A stretch of 62,786 bases of DNA from DASXHD01 sp038239005 (GCA_038239005.1 JBBSFE010000022.1:1-62786); one strand, 5' to 3'. Positions 7,201 through 16,328 are shown, numbered from the stretch's first letter. Made by a program: numbers and translations. Notes: generated by a model not told the origin, from the sequence alone.

Positions 7201-7854
7201 ATGATTGTCGGCGTGATGGCGCGCGGCCCCGTGCTCGGACGTTGCAAGACGCGCCTCGCGACGTCGATTGGCGACGTGCGGGCGACGGCGCTTTACCGCG
7301 CGATGGTTCTCGACACACTCGACGCGATCGAACGCCACTGCGACGCGCGGCTCGTTTTGCTCGCGGCTCCGGAAGACGACGGCGTCGCCACGCTTCGCGC
7401 GATCGCTTCGCGTTCGTGGGAGGTTGTTCCGCAAGAGGGCTTGGGCCTCGGCGAGCGCCTGCGGCACGCCGTCACGACGCTCGGCGCGAGCGGAGACGCG
7501 GTCGCGCTCGTCGACAGCGATTCTCCAACCGCGCCTTGGGCGGAAGCAGGACGCGCGCTCGCGCGATTCACTCCCACACGAGCGCTGATGGGTCCGTGCG
7601 ACGACGGCGGGTACTGGCTCATCGCAATGACATCGGCGGAGCGCGGCATCCTCGAAGAAATCACGTGGAGCACGTCGCGCGTGCAAGAGCAGACACGTGC
7701 GCGATGCGCGGCGCTCGGCATCACGCTCGAAGAGCTACCGTACGCATATGACGTCGACGACGCGCGCGATCTCGATCGCCTTCGAGTCGAGCTACGTAGC
7801 TCACCCGACCGCGCCCCGCGCACGGCCGCGGCGCTGGCGGCAGACGAGACGTGA
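7201..7854 (+). CDS. DUF2064 / TIGR04282-type glycosyltransferase
   Basis: 217 residues. The N-terminus MIVGVMARGPVLGRCKTRLA matches the DUF2064/TIGR04282 family, a GT-A fold related to nucleotidyltransferases. VALVDSDSPTAP is the metal-binding D-x-D-type segment, and MGPCDDGGYWLIAM is the family signature. Members are often annotated as arsenosugar-biosynthesis glycosyltransferases because of gene neighbourhoods. The reaction here is unproven. It overlaps the next gene by one base (TGATG at 7852-7856), so the two are translationally coupled. Confidence 0.9.
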   Translation: MIVGVMARGPVLGRCKTRLATSIGDVRATALYRAMVLDTLDAIERHCDARLVLLAAPEDDGVATLRAIASRSWEVVPQEGLGLGERLRHAVTTLGASGDAVALVDSDSPTAPWAEAGRALARFTPTRALMGPCDDGGYWLIAMTSAERGILEEITWSTSRVQEQTRARCAALGITLEELPYAYDVDDARDLDRLRVELRSSPDRAPRTAAALAADET

Positions 7855-8570
7855 TGAAGGTCGCGGTCATTCCGGCGCTCGACGAAGAAGGTTCGATTGG
7901 TGACGTCGTTCGCGGCGTGATGGAGCACGTGGATGCCGTCGTCGTGGTCGACAACGGAAGCCGCGACCGAACACCGTCGATCGCGCGCGCCGCGGGGGCC
8001 ATCGTCGTCACGGAACCTCAGCGCGGTTATGGCGCTGCGTGCCTCGCGGGTGTGAAGCGAGCGCGCGAGCTTGGAGCGCGAACGATCCTCTTCCTCGATG
8101 GCGACGGAAGCGACGACCCCAGCGAAGCGCCGTTGCTGCTCGGTCCGATCGACAGCGGGCGCGCAGAGTTGGTGCTCGGCGTGCGCACACGACGCTCCAC
8201 CGAGGCGGGCGCGATGACGCCCGTGCAGCGATTCGGCAATTGGCTCGCGCCGCTCTTGATGCGCTTCGTCGGTGTGAGCTATCGCGACATGCCGCCGTTC
8301 AAAGCGATCACCGTCGAAGGGCTCGACCGCCTCGCGCTTCGCGACACCGGGATGGGCTACATCATCGAGATGCTACTCAACGCCCACACCGAAAAACTCG
8401 TGGTCGTCGAGGTCGAAGTGAAGTGTCGAAGGCGGCGTGTCGGCGTATCGAAAATCTCGGGCACCGTACGCGGAACCGTTCGTGCGTCCGCGAAGATTAC
8501 GTCCGCCATCTTGCGGCACGGCGTCGTCAAACGCGGCAGGCGCTCAGGCGCAGTGAAACACGCTCGCTAG
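7854..8570 (+). CDS. family 2 glycosyltransferase
   Basis: 238 residues from the ATG at 7854 (GTG at 7851 is the alternative). The GT2 features are clear: VIPALDEEGSIGDVV, VVVVDNGSRDRT and ILFLDGDGSDDPS, with the D-x-D motif. It resembles dolichyl-phosphate-mannose/glucose synthase-like soluble enzymes but has no C-terminal membrane helix. It is coupled to the DUF2064 gene, so the two sugar-transfer enzymes probably act on one product. Its 3' end overlaps the convergent radical SAM gene by 27 bp. Confidence 0.92.
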   Translation: MKVAVIPALDEEGSIGDVVRGVMEHVDAVVVVDNGSRDRTPSIARAAGAIVVTEPQRGYGAACLAGVKRARELGARTILFLDGDGSDDPSEAPLLLGPIDSGRAELVLGVRTRRSTEAGAMTPVQRFGNWLAPLLMRFVGVSYRDMPPFKAITVEGLDRLALRDTGMGYIIEMLLNAHTEKLVVVEVEVKCRRRRVGVSKISGTVRGTVRASAKITSAILRHGVVKRGRRSGAVKHAR

Positions 8571-9572
8571 CGATGTAGCAAAGCGCCGGTCTTCGGCGTA
8601 CGCGAGACGCACGGCGTCGATGGCGTTGACGAGCGGAAAGTGATCGAGCGTCACGAAGAAGTCGTCATCGGTCGCGCCGACGGGGTGCCAGTAGACGCCG
8701 TCATGCGTGAGCGTCACCTCGGGGATGAGGTCGGCGCGCGCGAGCGCGATGCCGGCTTCGGCAAACCCGCGAAGAGCGACACGGCGAATCACGCGGTCTT
8801 CAGGCGCGATGCCCTCGCGATCCAAGAACGCGGTGAGCGCTCGTTCGGCGGCGTCATCGGGGACCGTCGCGGCGAGACGCACGCGAAAACCCTCCTCGCG
8901 CGCGAGGGAGACACCACGCCAGGCTTTCGCCCACGTTCCCTCGCCGCGGTGTTTGTCGTGTGCGTCGGACGTTGGGCTGTCGACGCTGACTTGAAAAACG
9001 ACGTTGGTGCGCGACAGTCCGCGCAGCGACTCGCGACGTTTGCCGGCGAAGAGCATGCCGTTCGTGAGCACGGTCGTCGGCATGACGCGCGAGCAGACCT
9101 CGAGTATCTCGCCGATGTCGTCGCGCAAGAACGGCTCACCACCGGTCAAGAAAATCTCGCGAACCCCAGCGTCGCGCGCTTCGTCGGCGACGCGTCGAAT
9201 CGTGGAGAGCGCCAGCTCCTTTCGCGCGGCGGTCGGTGATGAGCGCACGCAGCAATAGTCGCAAGAGAGATTGCAGTGGAAGTTCGTGTAGAGCCAAAGA
9301 CGCTCGCCGATTCGCGGCGCCTCCGATTCACTTGGCGCCGCGCCCTTCCGGATGACGAAGCGTGTCCCCGTCGGCGCGATCGACGTTGCGACGAGCGCGT
9401 TGCCGGTGAAGCGCGCCCAGCGCTCGAGGTCTTCGCCGACGCCCGCGTCCGCAGTCAGCGCGATGAGCTGACCGTTTTCGATCTCGCGAAGGCCCGACAC
9501 GAGCACCAACAAGAGACCCGAGGCGAAGTCTTTCCCCGCCGCGCTGAGCTCGCTCTCGGCGTGAATGGCCAT
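8544..9572 (-). CDS. radical SAM protein with N-terminal TusA-like domain
   Basis: 342 residues from the ATG at 9572. Residues ~5-77 (ELSAAGKDFASGLLLVLV ... FTGNALVATS ... TRFVIRKG) follow the TusA/SirA fold, but the catalytic Cys-Pro motif is replaced by KDFASG. From ~91 comes a radical SAM core with the 4Fe-4S motif C100-NLS-C104-DY-C107, then FLTGGEPFLRDDI and QVSVDSPTS. No SPASM Cys cluster is seen at the C-terminus. It is cytosolic. It is the last gene of a tight minus-strand operon, starting 1 bp before the stop codon of the binding-protein gene. The substrate is unknown; the operon suggests an unusual nucleoside- or sugar-derived metabolite. Confidence 0.88.
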   Translation of the reverse strand: MAIHAESELSAAGKDFASGLLLVLVSGLREIENGQLIALTADAGVGEDLERWARFTGNALVATSIAPTGTRFVIRKGAAPSESEAPRIGERLWLYTNFHCNLSCDYCCVRSSPTAARKELALSTIRRVADEARDAGVREIFLTGGEPFLRDDIGEILEVCSRVMPTTVLTNGMLFAGKRRESLRGLSRTNVVFQVSVDSPTSDAHDKHRGEGTWAKAWRGVSLAREEGFRVRLAATVPDDAAERALTAFLDREGIAPEDRVIRRVALRGFAEAGIALARADLIPEVTLTHDGVYWHPVGATDDDFFVTLDHFPLVNAIDAVRLAYAEDRRFATSLASVFHCA

Positions 9573-9573
9573 G

Positions 9574-10392
9574 TCAGCGTGGGTCGTCGAAAAATCCCTG
9601 ATGCTTGGCGGCCGCGCGCAGCGACACATAACCTTCGGAGCGCGGACGCACCCACTCCTTCAGCCCTTCGGCTTCGAGCACGGGTCGGTGCTTTGGATTG
9701 CCCCATTGCATCTTGAAAAGCGCGTCGGTGAACGTGTCGCGCGCTTCAGTGGAGAGCCCCTCGCGCGCGGTGAACATGCAGTGGTGGTACGACGGCGACT
9801 CCCACACGACACCGAGCGCACCCGCGGGCACGAGCTTGCTTTCGTGCACGCCCGCCCAAAACGGGCTGCCCACCGCGCCTGCGTCGGCTTCACCGGTCAT
9901 GACGGCTTTGAGCACGTCGATCTCGCTCGTGCCGGTGTCACCGTGTTTGCCTAGGTCAGTGTTGAAACGAAGCGATTGATAATCTTTGCCCTCGATGAGG
10001 CCCCCCTCGGCGAGGAAGTGCACAGGCAAGATCGCCGCGTGTCCGCTGTCACGGCTGCCGAGCGCGAGCCGTTTGCCACGAAGGTCATCGAGCTTGCGCA
10101 CGTTGCCGCCGGTCGGCGAGACGATGATCGTCCGCCAGTCGATGTCGGTGTCACGCATCGCGAGCGCGACGCATTTTCCTGCCGTTCGATATTCGCTCTG
10201 CAGATAAGCGAGGTTCGTGTTCCACGCGATGTCGATCCTCGACGCGAGGAGCGCGTCGACCTGCGCCTCGTAGCTCAGGAAAAGGACGACCTCGACCGGA
10301 ACATGCGCCTCTTCACGAAAGTAGCGCCGCATTCCCTCCCAGATGTCGACGACCTTGGGGTTGTAAGCGACCGCACCGATCAAGATATCCAT
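9574..10392 (-). CDS. PhnD-like phosphonate/phosphate-binding-fold protein without signal peptide
   Basis: 272 residues from the ATG at 10392. The fold is the type-2 periplasmic binding protein of PhnD type: IGAVAYNPKVVDIWEGMRRYF, DIAWNTNLAYLQ, RTIIVSPTGGNVRKLDDLRGK, LALGSRDSGHAAILP and AGAVGSPFWAG. There is no signal peptide or lipobox, and no ABC permease or ATPase gene is nearby. Cytosolic members of this fold can be enzymes (MqnA/MqnD in the futalosine pathway, THI5). Given its operon with radical SAM and nucleoside-phosphorylase-like genes, an enzymatic role is more likely than transport. Confidence 0.85.
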   Translation of the reverse strand: MDILIGAVAYNPKVVDIWEGMRRYFREEAHVPVEVVLFLSYEAQVDALLASRIDIAWNTNLAYLQSEYRTAGKCVALAMRDTDIDWRTIIVSPTGGNVRKLDDLRGKRLALGSRDSGHAAILPVHFLAEGGLIEGKDYQSLRFNTDLGKHGDTGTSEIDVLKAVMTGEADAGAVGSPFWAGVHESKLVPAGALGVVWESPSYHHCMFTAREGLSTEARDTFTDALFKMQWGNPKHRPVLEAEGLKEWVRPRSEGYVSLRAAAKHQGFFDDPR

Positions 10393-10400
10393 GGTTCGCC

Positions 10401-11540
10401 TCAGAAGAGTGGAATGCCCAGCAGCGCTTTGCCGATGAACTCTCGCAGCACATCGACGGTGGGCGCCATCACGGCGCCGGCGTGCGCATCGCGAAAGAAG
10501 CGATCGATGCTCGTGTGTTTCGAGAACGCGGCTCCGCCGCAAGTTCGCATCGCCGTCGACGTGACGCGGATGACGTCTTCGTTCGCTGCGGCCTTGGCCT
10601 CGAGAACGCGCAGCATCGTGAGCGGGCCGGGGTTTTCGAGGTGATGACACAAATCCGCGACGCGAAGCGCGAGGCCGTCGGTGGCGATCTGCATGTCGGC
10701 GAGGTTCGCGCGGAGGTTCGGCAGCGCTTCACCGAGCGAGACGTTTCCCAGGTGCTCGAAGCGGCTCGACTTGAGGTGCGCGGTCGTCGCGGCCGTTGCT
10801 GCGCGGCAGATGCCAAGGCCAACAGCGGCGATGCCCAGGCAAAACCAAGGCAGGACAACGTCGAGCTTGGCTTTGAAACCGCCGCCCTCGTCACTCACGC
10901 GATTCGCCGCGGCGACGTCGACGGCCTCGAACGTCATCGCTGCGGATGCGTTTGCGCGGAGACCCATGCCGTCCCACGGTGCGGCGATGTGGATGCCGCT
11001 CGCGTCGCGCGGAACGAGGTAGAGCGTCGAATCTGTCGGACCTTTACCGTCGACGGCGAGCGTCGTGATCACGTAGCTGTCAGCGTGGCCCGCACTCGTG
11101 ACCCAGGATTTCTTCGCGTTGATGCGCACGCCGCCCGGCGTCTTCGCGGCGCGAGAGATCGGCGCCCAGAAGTGGCTGCGCGAACCCGCCTCGCTGAACG
11201 CGAGCGTCGAGAGGTGACTGCCTTTGGCGATCGCACCGAGCGTTGCCGCGTGGCCGCCGCTCACGGCAATCACCTGCGTCGCGCAGATGTGCATCATGTA
11301 CACCATGCCCACCGACGCATCGGCCTCCGACAGAATGGCCATGACGTCCGCGAATGCGCGTGGCCCGAGACCTGCGCCGCCGTGCTCCTTCGCCACGGTG
11401 AGCCCGAGCAAGCCCGTTTCACCGAGCTTCTTCAGGGCCTCCGTGGAAAATCGAGCTTCTTTGTCGTTCGTGTTGGCCGACGGTGCCAGCACCTTCTCAG
11501 CGATTTCGCGCGCGTGGTTGGATGCGGCCTGAATGTCCAT
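10401..11540 (-). CDS. acyl-CoA dehydrogenase family flavoprotein
   Basis: 379 residues, standard for the family. Visible elements are the N-terminal helical part (GLLGLTVAKEHGGAGLGPRAFADVM), the middle beta domain with LAFSEAGSRSHFWAP and KSWVTSAGHADSYVI (FAD/substrate loops), and the C-terminal four-helix bundle (VIRVTSTAMRTCGGAAFSKHTSIDRFFRDAHAG). It probably uses FAD to oxidise or desaturate its substrate. The catalytic Glu position is not certain from inspection. It lies 8 bp upstream of the PhnD-like gene, inside one operon, so the substrate may not be an acyl-CoA. Confidence 0.92.
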   Translation of the reverse strand: MDIQAASNHAREIAEKVLAPSANTNDKEARFSTEALKKLGETGLLGLTVAKEHGGAGLGPRAFADVMAILSEADASVGMVYMMHICATQVIAVSGGHAATLGAIAKGSHLSTLAFSEAGSRSHFWAPISRAAKTPGGVRINAKKSWVTSAGHADSYVITTLAVDGKGPTDSTLYLVPRDASGIHIAAPWDGMGLRANASAAMTFEAVDVAAANRVSDEGGGFKAKLDVVLPWFCLGIAAVGLGICRAATAATTAHLKSSRFEHLGNVSLGEALPNLRANLADMQIATDGLALRVADLCHHLENPGPLTMLRVLEAKAAANEDVIRVTSTAMRTCGGAAFSKHTSIDRFFRDAHAGAVMAPTVDVLREFIGKALLGIPLF

Positions 11541-11549
11541 GGCGAGTGG

Positions 11550-12344
11550 CTACCGCGTCGTCCGCGCGCTGTCCAGCGAGCGATATGCCGCTCTGCACAT
11601 CGCGAACAGAATGCGTTCGTCTTCGTCTGCGGGGCCCTTTTCGAATGCCTCGTTGTCGATTGCATTCGTGACGTGTGCCACGACACCAACGCGCGCGCCT
11701 CGCGCTGCAGCGAAACCGAAGAGAGATGCGGCTTGCATCTCGACGGCGAGCGCTCCTCGGCTCGCGTGCGCGGCGATGCGCTCTCTCGTCTCGCGGTAGG
11801 GGGCGTCCGTGGTCCACACGAGCCCGCGCACCACTGGCAACGCGAGCGATGCGAGCTCGTCGGCGATGAGATGCGCGAGCGCATCGTCACCGCGAATCGT
11901 CGGCGACGGTGGGACGTAGTGAAGGCTCGTTCCCTCGTCGCGAATGGCCTCGTCGACAACGACGAGGCTCGGAATCGGTAGCGACTCGCTGATGCGACCC
12001 GCGGACGTCAGCGCCAGCACCACGCGCGCTCCGCTCGCGACGAGTTGCTCGGCGATGAGCACAGCGTATGGCCCACCGATCGTGCGAGCCACGATACCGA
12101 CGGGCATTCCATCGATTTCCATTCGACTCATTTGCGTGTGAAAGCAGGCCCAGGTCTCGTGATCGACCGCCACTCCCGAACGCCGGAGTCTGTCCGTCAG
12201 GTCTCCGTCGAACTCGAGCACGCAAACGTCGGGCACGCGCACGCTCGGTAGCGCCCGCTCGACCTTTACGGCCGCAAGCAGCGAGGCCGCCGTGAAAGCC
12301 GACTGCTCGTGGGCGGGGTGCTGAAAAAGCGGGTGGTCGTTCAT
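11550..12344 (-). CDS. nucleoside phosphorylase superfamily protein
   Basis: 264 residues. The PNP/UDP-phosphorylase fold is suggested by VGIVARTIGGPYAVLIAEQLVASGARVVLALTSAGRI, by SLVVVDEAIRDEGTSLHYVP and by RGALAVEMQAASLFGFAAARGARVGVVAHVTNAID. The last holds the E-M-E/A-type purine/ribose-binding segment. It should cleave an N-glycosidic bond of a nucleoside with phosphate or water. It sits 9 bp upstream of the acyl-CoA-dehydrogenase-like gene. In arsenosugar and futalosine chemistry, a PNP-fold enzyme acts after a radical SAM step, which makes this neighbourhood notable. Confidence 0.88.
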   Translation of the reverse strand: MNDHPLFQHPAHEQSAFTAASLLAAVKVERALPSVRVPDVCVLEFDGDLTDRLRRSGVAVDHETWACFHTQMSRMEIDGMPVGIVARTIGGPYAVLIAEQLVASGARVVLALTSAGRISESLPIPSLVVVDEAIRDEGTSLHYVPPSPTIRGDDALAHLIADELASLALPVVRGLVWTTDAPYRETRERIAAHASRGALAVEMQAASLFGFAAARGARVGVVAHVTNAIDNEAFEKGPADEDERILFAMCRAAYRSLDSARTTR

Positions 12345-12351
12345 CGTGATG

Positions 12352-13830
12352 TCACGGATTTCGGTGCCATAAGCGTTTGGGACCTTCGCCCGAGTGCTCC
12401 GTCAAGATCGCAAAGTCCAAGTCGACCTCGCGCACGAGTGTGTAGCCCTGAAGGGTGTCGTTCCGGAGCTCGTATGACAGGTTTCCAAAAAGAACCCACT
12501 CGGCGCCTGTCGCGAGGATGGCGTCGTGATGATCGCAAACGATGCCGCGGCCTCGCTGTGACGCATCGAAGCAAGCGATGAGCGACATCTGCGCCGTGGA
12601 TTTGCCATCACGCACTGGGACGAACGGGTATGTGGGCATCGCGACGTCTCCGGGAAGAGCGCGAACGAACGCGTGAAGTGCCTCGGCATCTGCCCAGCGT
12701 TGCGCGCTCGGAACGAACGAACCCGGGCTCCATTCGGCTTGGTGCAAATGCCACCACGCGCCGGCGAGAACGAACGCGCGAACGCCGACCGCCGAGCGCG
12801 TTCGCCCGAGACCGCGATCGATGTCGCCCACGAGTAGCGCCGCCGCGATCCACGAAAATACGAGCAGCGGCGTCATGCTGTTGACCCAGCCGCCCTCTTC
12901 GATCATCGGAAGAAACGCCGCTGGCACCGCGGCGACGGCCAACCCAAGCCACAAAACCGTCCGCGCGCGAAGTCGGCGCACGAACGCGACGCCGCCGGCG
13001 ACGACCGGGATGATGACGATGAACGGCGCGCCTTCGCGTGCGACATGGATGCCTTCGGTCAGGTGCTCCCAAACGATCACGTGATTGCGCATGCTGAAGA
13101 TCCACCGCACGAACCACCCTTGCGTTGACCACTCGAGCCAGCTCAAGAGCGCCGCGCACAACGTGAACGTAACTGCCGCGATCATGAGGCCCGCGCGACG
13201 CTGGCGCGCGATCACGTAGAGGACGATCCACGCTGCGAAAAAGACGTTGGTCTGTTTGGTGTACACCGCAGCGGTGAGCACGGCCGAAATCCCCACGACA
13301 CGCGCGGTCGACATCACGTGCTCGGACACGAGCGTGGCGGCGAGCGCGGCGAGCGCGACGTTCATCGTGTCGGCGCGCGCGAGGTCGAACGATCCGCCGA
13401 CGAGCGGATAGCTCGCCGCGACCCCGGCGGTGACCAGAACGGCGAGAGCCGCGCCGTACCATCGCAGCCCGAGTCGTCGAAGCTCGAACGCCTGGATGAC
13501 GAGCACGCCGACGAGACACACATCGGAGACGGCGCGCGCGGTCCAGAAGTCGAGGCGGGTGACGGCACCGAGGCTCGCGACCGCAATGAAGTAGCCCGGC
13601 GGGTAGGGATACGGGACGAACACGTCGGGGCGGGTGTAGAGCGGCAGGCCGTGCAGCACGCGATACACTTGGTAGATTTGCCCGCTCTCGAGCCACTCGA
13701 GATCGAGTGGGAATCCGACGCGGAGCACGAGGACGTGTGCGAGCGAAGCAATGTGCCAGAGCGCAGGAGTCAGGGCGACGATGGCGAGCGTCCACCCGAT
13801 GCCAACTTTGATACGCGCGCCCGGCCGCAT
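12352..13830 (-). CDS. GT-C-type integral membrane glycosyltransferase
   Basis: 492 residues from the ATG at 13830. There are about 10-12 hydrophobic helices. An acidic-aromatic first loop (FPLDLEWLESGQIYQVYRVLHG ... VFVPYPYPPGYF) resembles the catalytic loop of GT-C enzymes that use polyprenyl-phosphate sugars. The C-terminal ~120 residues are soluble (ALHAFVRALPGDVAMPTYPF ... DHHDAIL). Its stop is 7 bp from the start of the nucleoside-phosphorylase-like gene, making it the first gene of the five-gene minus-strand operon. It probably transfers a sugar at the outer face of the inner membrane. The specific acceptor is unknown. Confidence 0.82.
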   Translation of the reverse strand: MRPGARIKVGIGWTLAIVALTPALWHIASLAHVLVLRVGFPLDLEWLESGQIYQVYRVLHGLPLYTRPDVFVPYPYPPGYFIAVASLGAVTRLDFWTARAVSDVCLVGVLVIQAFELRRLGLRWYGAALAVLVTAGVAASYPLVGGSFDLARADTMNVALAALAATLVSEHVMSTARVVGISAVLTAAVYTKQTNVFFAAWIVLYVIARQRRAGLMIAAVTFTLCAALLSWLEWSTQGWFVRWIFSMRNHVIVWEHLTEGIHVAREGAPFIVIIPVVAGGVAFVRRLRARTVLWLGLAVAAVPAAFLPMIEEGGWVNSMTPLLVFSWIAAALLVGDIDRGLGRTRSAVGVRAFVLAGAWWHLHQAEWSPGSFVPSAQRWADAEALHAFVRALPGDVAMPTYPFVPVRDGKSTAQMSLIACFDASQRGRGIVCDHHDAILATGAEWVLFGNLSYELRNDTLQGYTLVREVDLDFAILTEHSGEGPKRLWHRNP

Positions 13831-14326
13831 GTGCCGAACGGTGCAATGACGCGCGGTGGGATGCAAACGCCACGTGATTGGACCCGCGACCCGGCCCTAA
13901 ATGAGGGCTCATGGTCAGCCTGGGCTTGACGTCCAAGAAAACACAGCGACAACAACGACGCGGACGCAGCAAGGCGTCTACTACGTTGTGCCCGACAACC
14001 TATTACCAACATTTGTGTCTGCTGTTCATTCGGCTGCCAGACCCAGCAATCACCGCCACCGCGCAGCAATGAATGTGCAGCGGCCCACGCAACAGAGCAT
14101 CCCTGAGGAGCAACAGCGCCGATTCTGGGCCGTTTACGATCATCGCGGTGAGCGCCGGGCAAACTGTCGGGTGGTCAGGTGTACCCACGGCGGTCGTGGG
14201 CCTGCCTTCGCTAGCGCTCTGATCGAGATCGATGTGGCGATTCACGACGCGTCGCTCAAAGACGTCGCAGTGCATCCTTCTGCTGACACGTGCTCGTGGA
14301 CGATAAGCCCCCTCGAAAACGCGACG
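13831..14326. other. intergenic stretch with an RCC1-gene remnant
   Basis: No convincing gene was found. The open frames are Arg/Ser-rich on both strands and lack domain signatures. It carries the RCC1 remnant at 14164-14217 and presumably the promoter of the minus-strand operon beginning at 13830. The rest shows nothing I can name. Confidence 0.5.
14164..14217 (+). pseudogene. remnant of an RCC1-repeat gene
   Basis: ctgtcgggtggtcaggtgta (14164-14183) nearly matches an internal repeat of the RCC1 lipoprotein gene (around 2661-2681, encoding LSGGQVY). It is followed at once by cccacggcggtcgtgggcct and on to 14217, which matches that gene's extreme 3' end and the bases just after its stop (around 3057-3090). 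A paralogue has apparently been lost by a deletion joining an internal repeat to the gene end. Confidence 0.6.
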
Positions 14327-15317
14327 TCAGCGAGGGGCGGCGCGGATCTCGCCGACGATGGGGTCGAGCGTCCAGTACACGCACGTCTCGTCGACGGCGA
14401 CGGCGCGTGCGTTCTCTTGGCTGTCGGCGAAGATCGCGAGCCCGCCGCTTGTCTTCGCCACTTTCCAGACCGACGAGAAGTCTGCCCAATAGACGAAGGT
14501 GTCGTCGAGCGCGAGCCCTTGTGGGTTATCGCCGCTTCCCGCGAGCTGCACCCTGCAACCCGCCTGCCTTGGGCATCTTCCAGATCGAGTGCTCGTCGTC
14601 CCAGTAGACATTGACCGTGTCCGTCAACACGTAGTCGGCGTACGGCCCGTGCCCGAGAGACTCTGCCAAGCCGCCGCCTACGGGCACGCGGCCCATGCCG
14701 CCCTGTTCGCTCCACCATGTATAATACACATACCCGTCGGCGCTGGTGGCCACGCGCATCGCTCCGCCTGCGGGCGCGGCAAGCGATATCATCTGGCCGC
14801 CGCCCTTTGGCACCGAACGCACGTCCACGCTAACGTCGGTGAAGTAGAGCGTCGTCGCGTCGACGGCCAAGCCGTAGGCGAGGTTTGCTGTTGCGAGCTG
14901 CGTCGCGGGTCCGCCGTCTTTCGGCGCACGCCACACGGCGCCGCCGCCGCCTGCGTAGACGAACGCGTCATCGACTGCGAGCGACCAGCCGACTTCGCCG
15001 GGCAAGGTGGTCACGTCCTCGACGACACCTCCGCTCTTCGACATGCGACGAATGCCGCTCGGGTTGTCGTTCAGCCAATAGATGTGGAGTGCGTCGAGCT
15101 GAATGTCGCGCGGTGACTGATCGCTCGCGAGCGTCGTGATGCTCGTCACGGAACACGGCCCGCCCGTGGTTGGCGAGTCGGGCGCGCCGTCGGCCGTGCG
15201 CGCGTCGGTCGCCGCGTCGCCGAGCGCGCTCGCGTCGACGTGTCCGCCGTTGCCGAGCCCCGTCCGGCCGCCGCACGCGAGTAGGCCAACGGCCAAGCCG
15301 ATTGCGAGCCTAATCAT
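14327..15317 (-). pseudogene. beta-propeller lipoprotein, frameshifted
   Basis: The ATG at 15317 opens a signal peptide with lipobox LLAC and an Asp/Ala linker, then repeated units such as QLDALHIYWLNDN, AVDDAFVYAGG, AVDATTLYFTD and TDTVNVYWDDEHSIWKMPKAGG. These are typical of myxobacterial YW(x)D propellers. At about 14556-14562 the frame breaks and would end at 14526. The same repeat pattern continues in another frame (LALDDTFVYWADFSSVWKVAK, AVDETCVYWTLDPIVGE) to the stop at 14327. One extra base in the ggcgggttgcagg tract explains it. Intact, it would be a ~330-residue exported propeller. Error or real mutation is undecided. Confidence 0.75.
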
Positions 15318-15373
15318 GCCCAACCGCCACAGATCCCGAACGAGATGCCAACCGCAGAGAGGGGTTGGTGACA

Positions 15374-16124
15374 TCACCGGCGCCCGAGCTTGCGGCGAAT
15401 CATCTCGGGCATGATGTCCGCGAACGATTCGGATTCCATTGTCGTTCCGCTCTCGAGGACCGCGAAACATTCCTCGCCAATCATTGCGCGCGCACCGGGC
15501 GCGAGACGTTGGACCACATACCAATATTCGCGCTCGATCCAACCATCCGAATTTCTCGCGAGATGATCGGGCGCTCGAGTGTGCGGGCGCGGCGGAGCCA
15601 AGCGTCGTCGATGCCCAACCAGTCGACCGCGAGTCGATGACTGCGTAACGTGTAAAATACATGGAGTCCGTGCGGTGAGAGAAACGCATCATCGTGTGCT
15701 GCTTCTCGAAGAGCACGAGGCGCTTCGCTTGCGGTCCGGTCCAAAGAAGGTGCGATGAGTGGTAGTCGGGCCAATACGGAGCATCGCCGTAGTCGTCCGG
15801 CCTCGTGCGCGCCAGCCAGCGCTTGAAGCGCGCCCACGCCTCACGTCCGGTCTTGGCGTCGCGCCAGCTGCGCATCTCGCGTTTGCGCATCGAAGGGAAG
15901 CGCAGCTGCAGCAGCCACACTCCCACCACGCCGACGTACTCCGCTTCTCTCGGTTCCGCGATGACCACGATGCCGGGCATCACGTGCAGACTCCAAACAA
16001 CAGCGTCACCGCGTCGCAGCTTCGAATTGTGCATCGCGCGGCGGGCGTCGCTAGACGTGTGCGCCGGTGAGTAACACTCACGGCCAATCCGTTCGAAGAG
16101 CTCCTTCCACTCGTCGGCGCTCAA
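15374..16124 (-). pseudogene. unknown protein broken by two frameshifts
   Basis: A TTG at 16124 opens SADEWKELFERIGRE. The frame holds soluble sequence (AVVWSLHVMPGIVVIAEPRE, WARFKRWLARTRPDDYG, TDSMYFTRYAVID) until about 15625. There the reading must shift by one missing base to VDWLGIDDAWLRRARTLE..., and at about 15560 it shifts again to RNSDGWIEREYWYVVQRLAPG...MPEMIRRKLGRR, ending at 15374. Reassembled, this is one ~250-residue cytosolic protein. I do not recognise the family. Both breaks are consistent with single-base losses. Confidence 0.6.
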
Positions 16125-16328
16125 CGTGAACTCAGGGCCCGCGTGAGCAAGGCGCTCGTGATTGCGGTAGACGCCGAACGATCCAATGGGTGCTCCTTGT
16201 GAAGCTCCGCGATGTCTTTCGCGAGCTTCGCCAACACGGGGTTCATCGCCTCAGAAGATGCGTCACCGAGTTGCGTGATGCCAGGAGCGATTACTCGCCG
16301 CCGGGACGATGATGGTACGTTCTCCGCT

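Noticed and set aside
10482..11981. A 499-codon plus-strand open frame
   Set aside because: Antisense shadow of the acyl-CoA dehydrogenase and phosphorylase genes; composition is Arg/Cys/His-rich with no family match.
13901..14614. A 237-codon plus-strand open frame
   Set aside because: It is antisense to the propeller lipoprotein over half its length and has no domain; the only real signal there is the RCC1 remnant in another frame.
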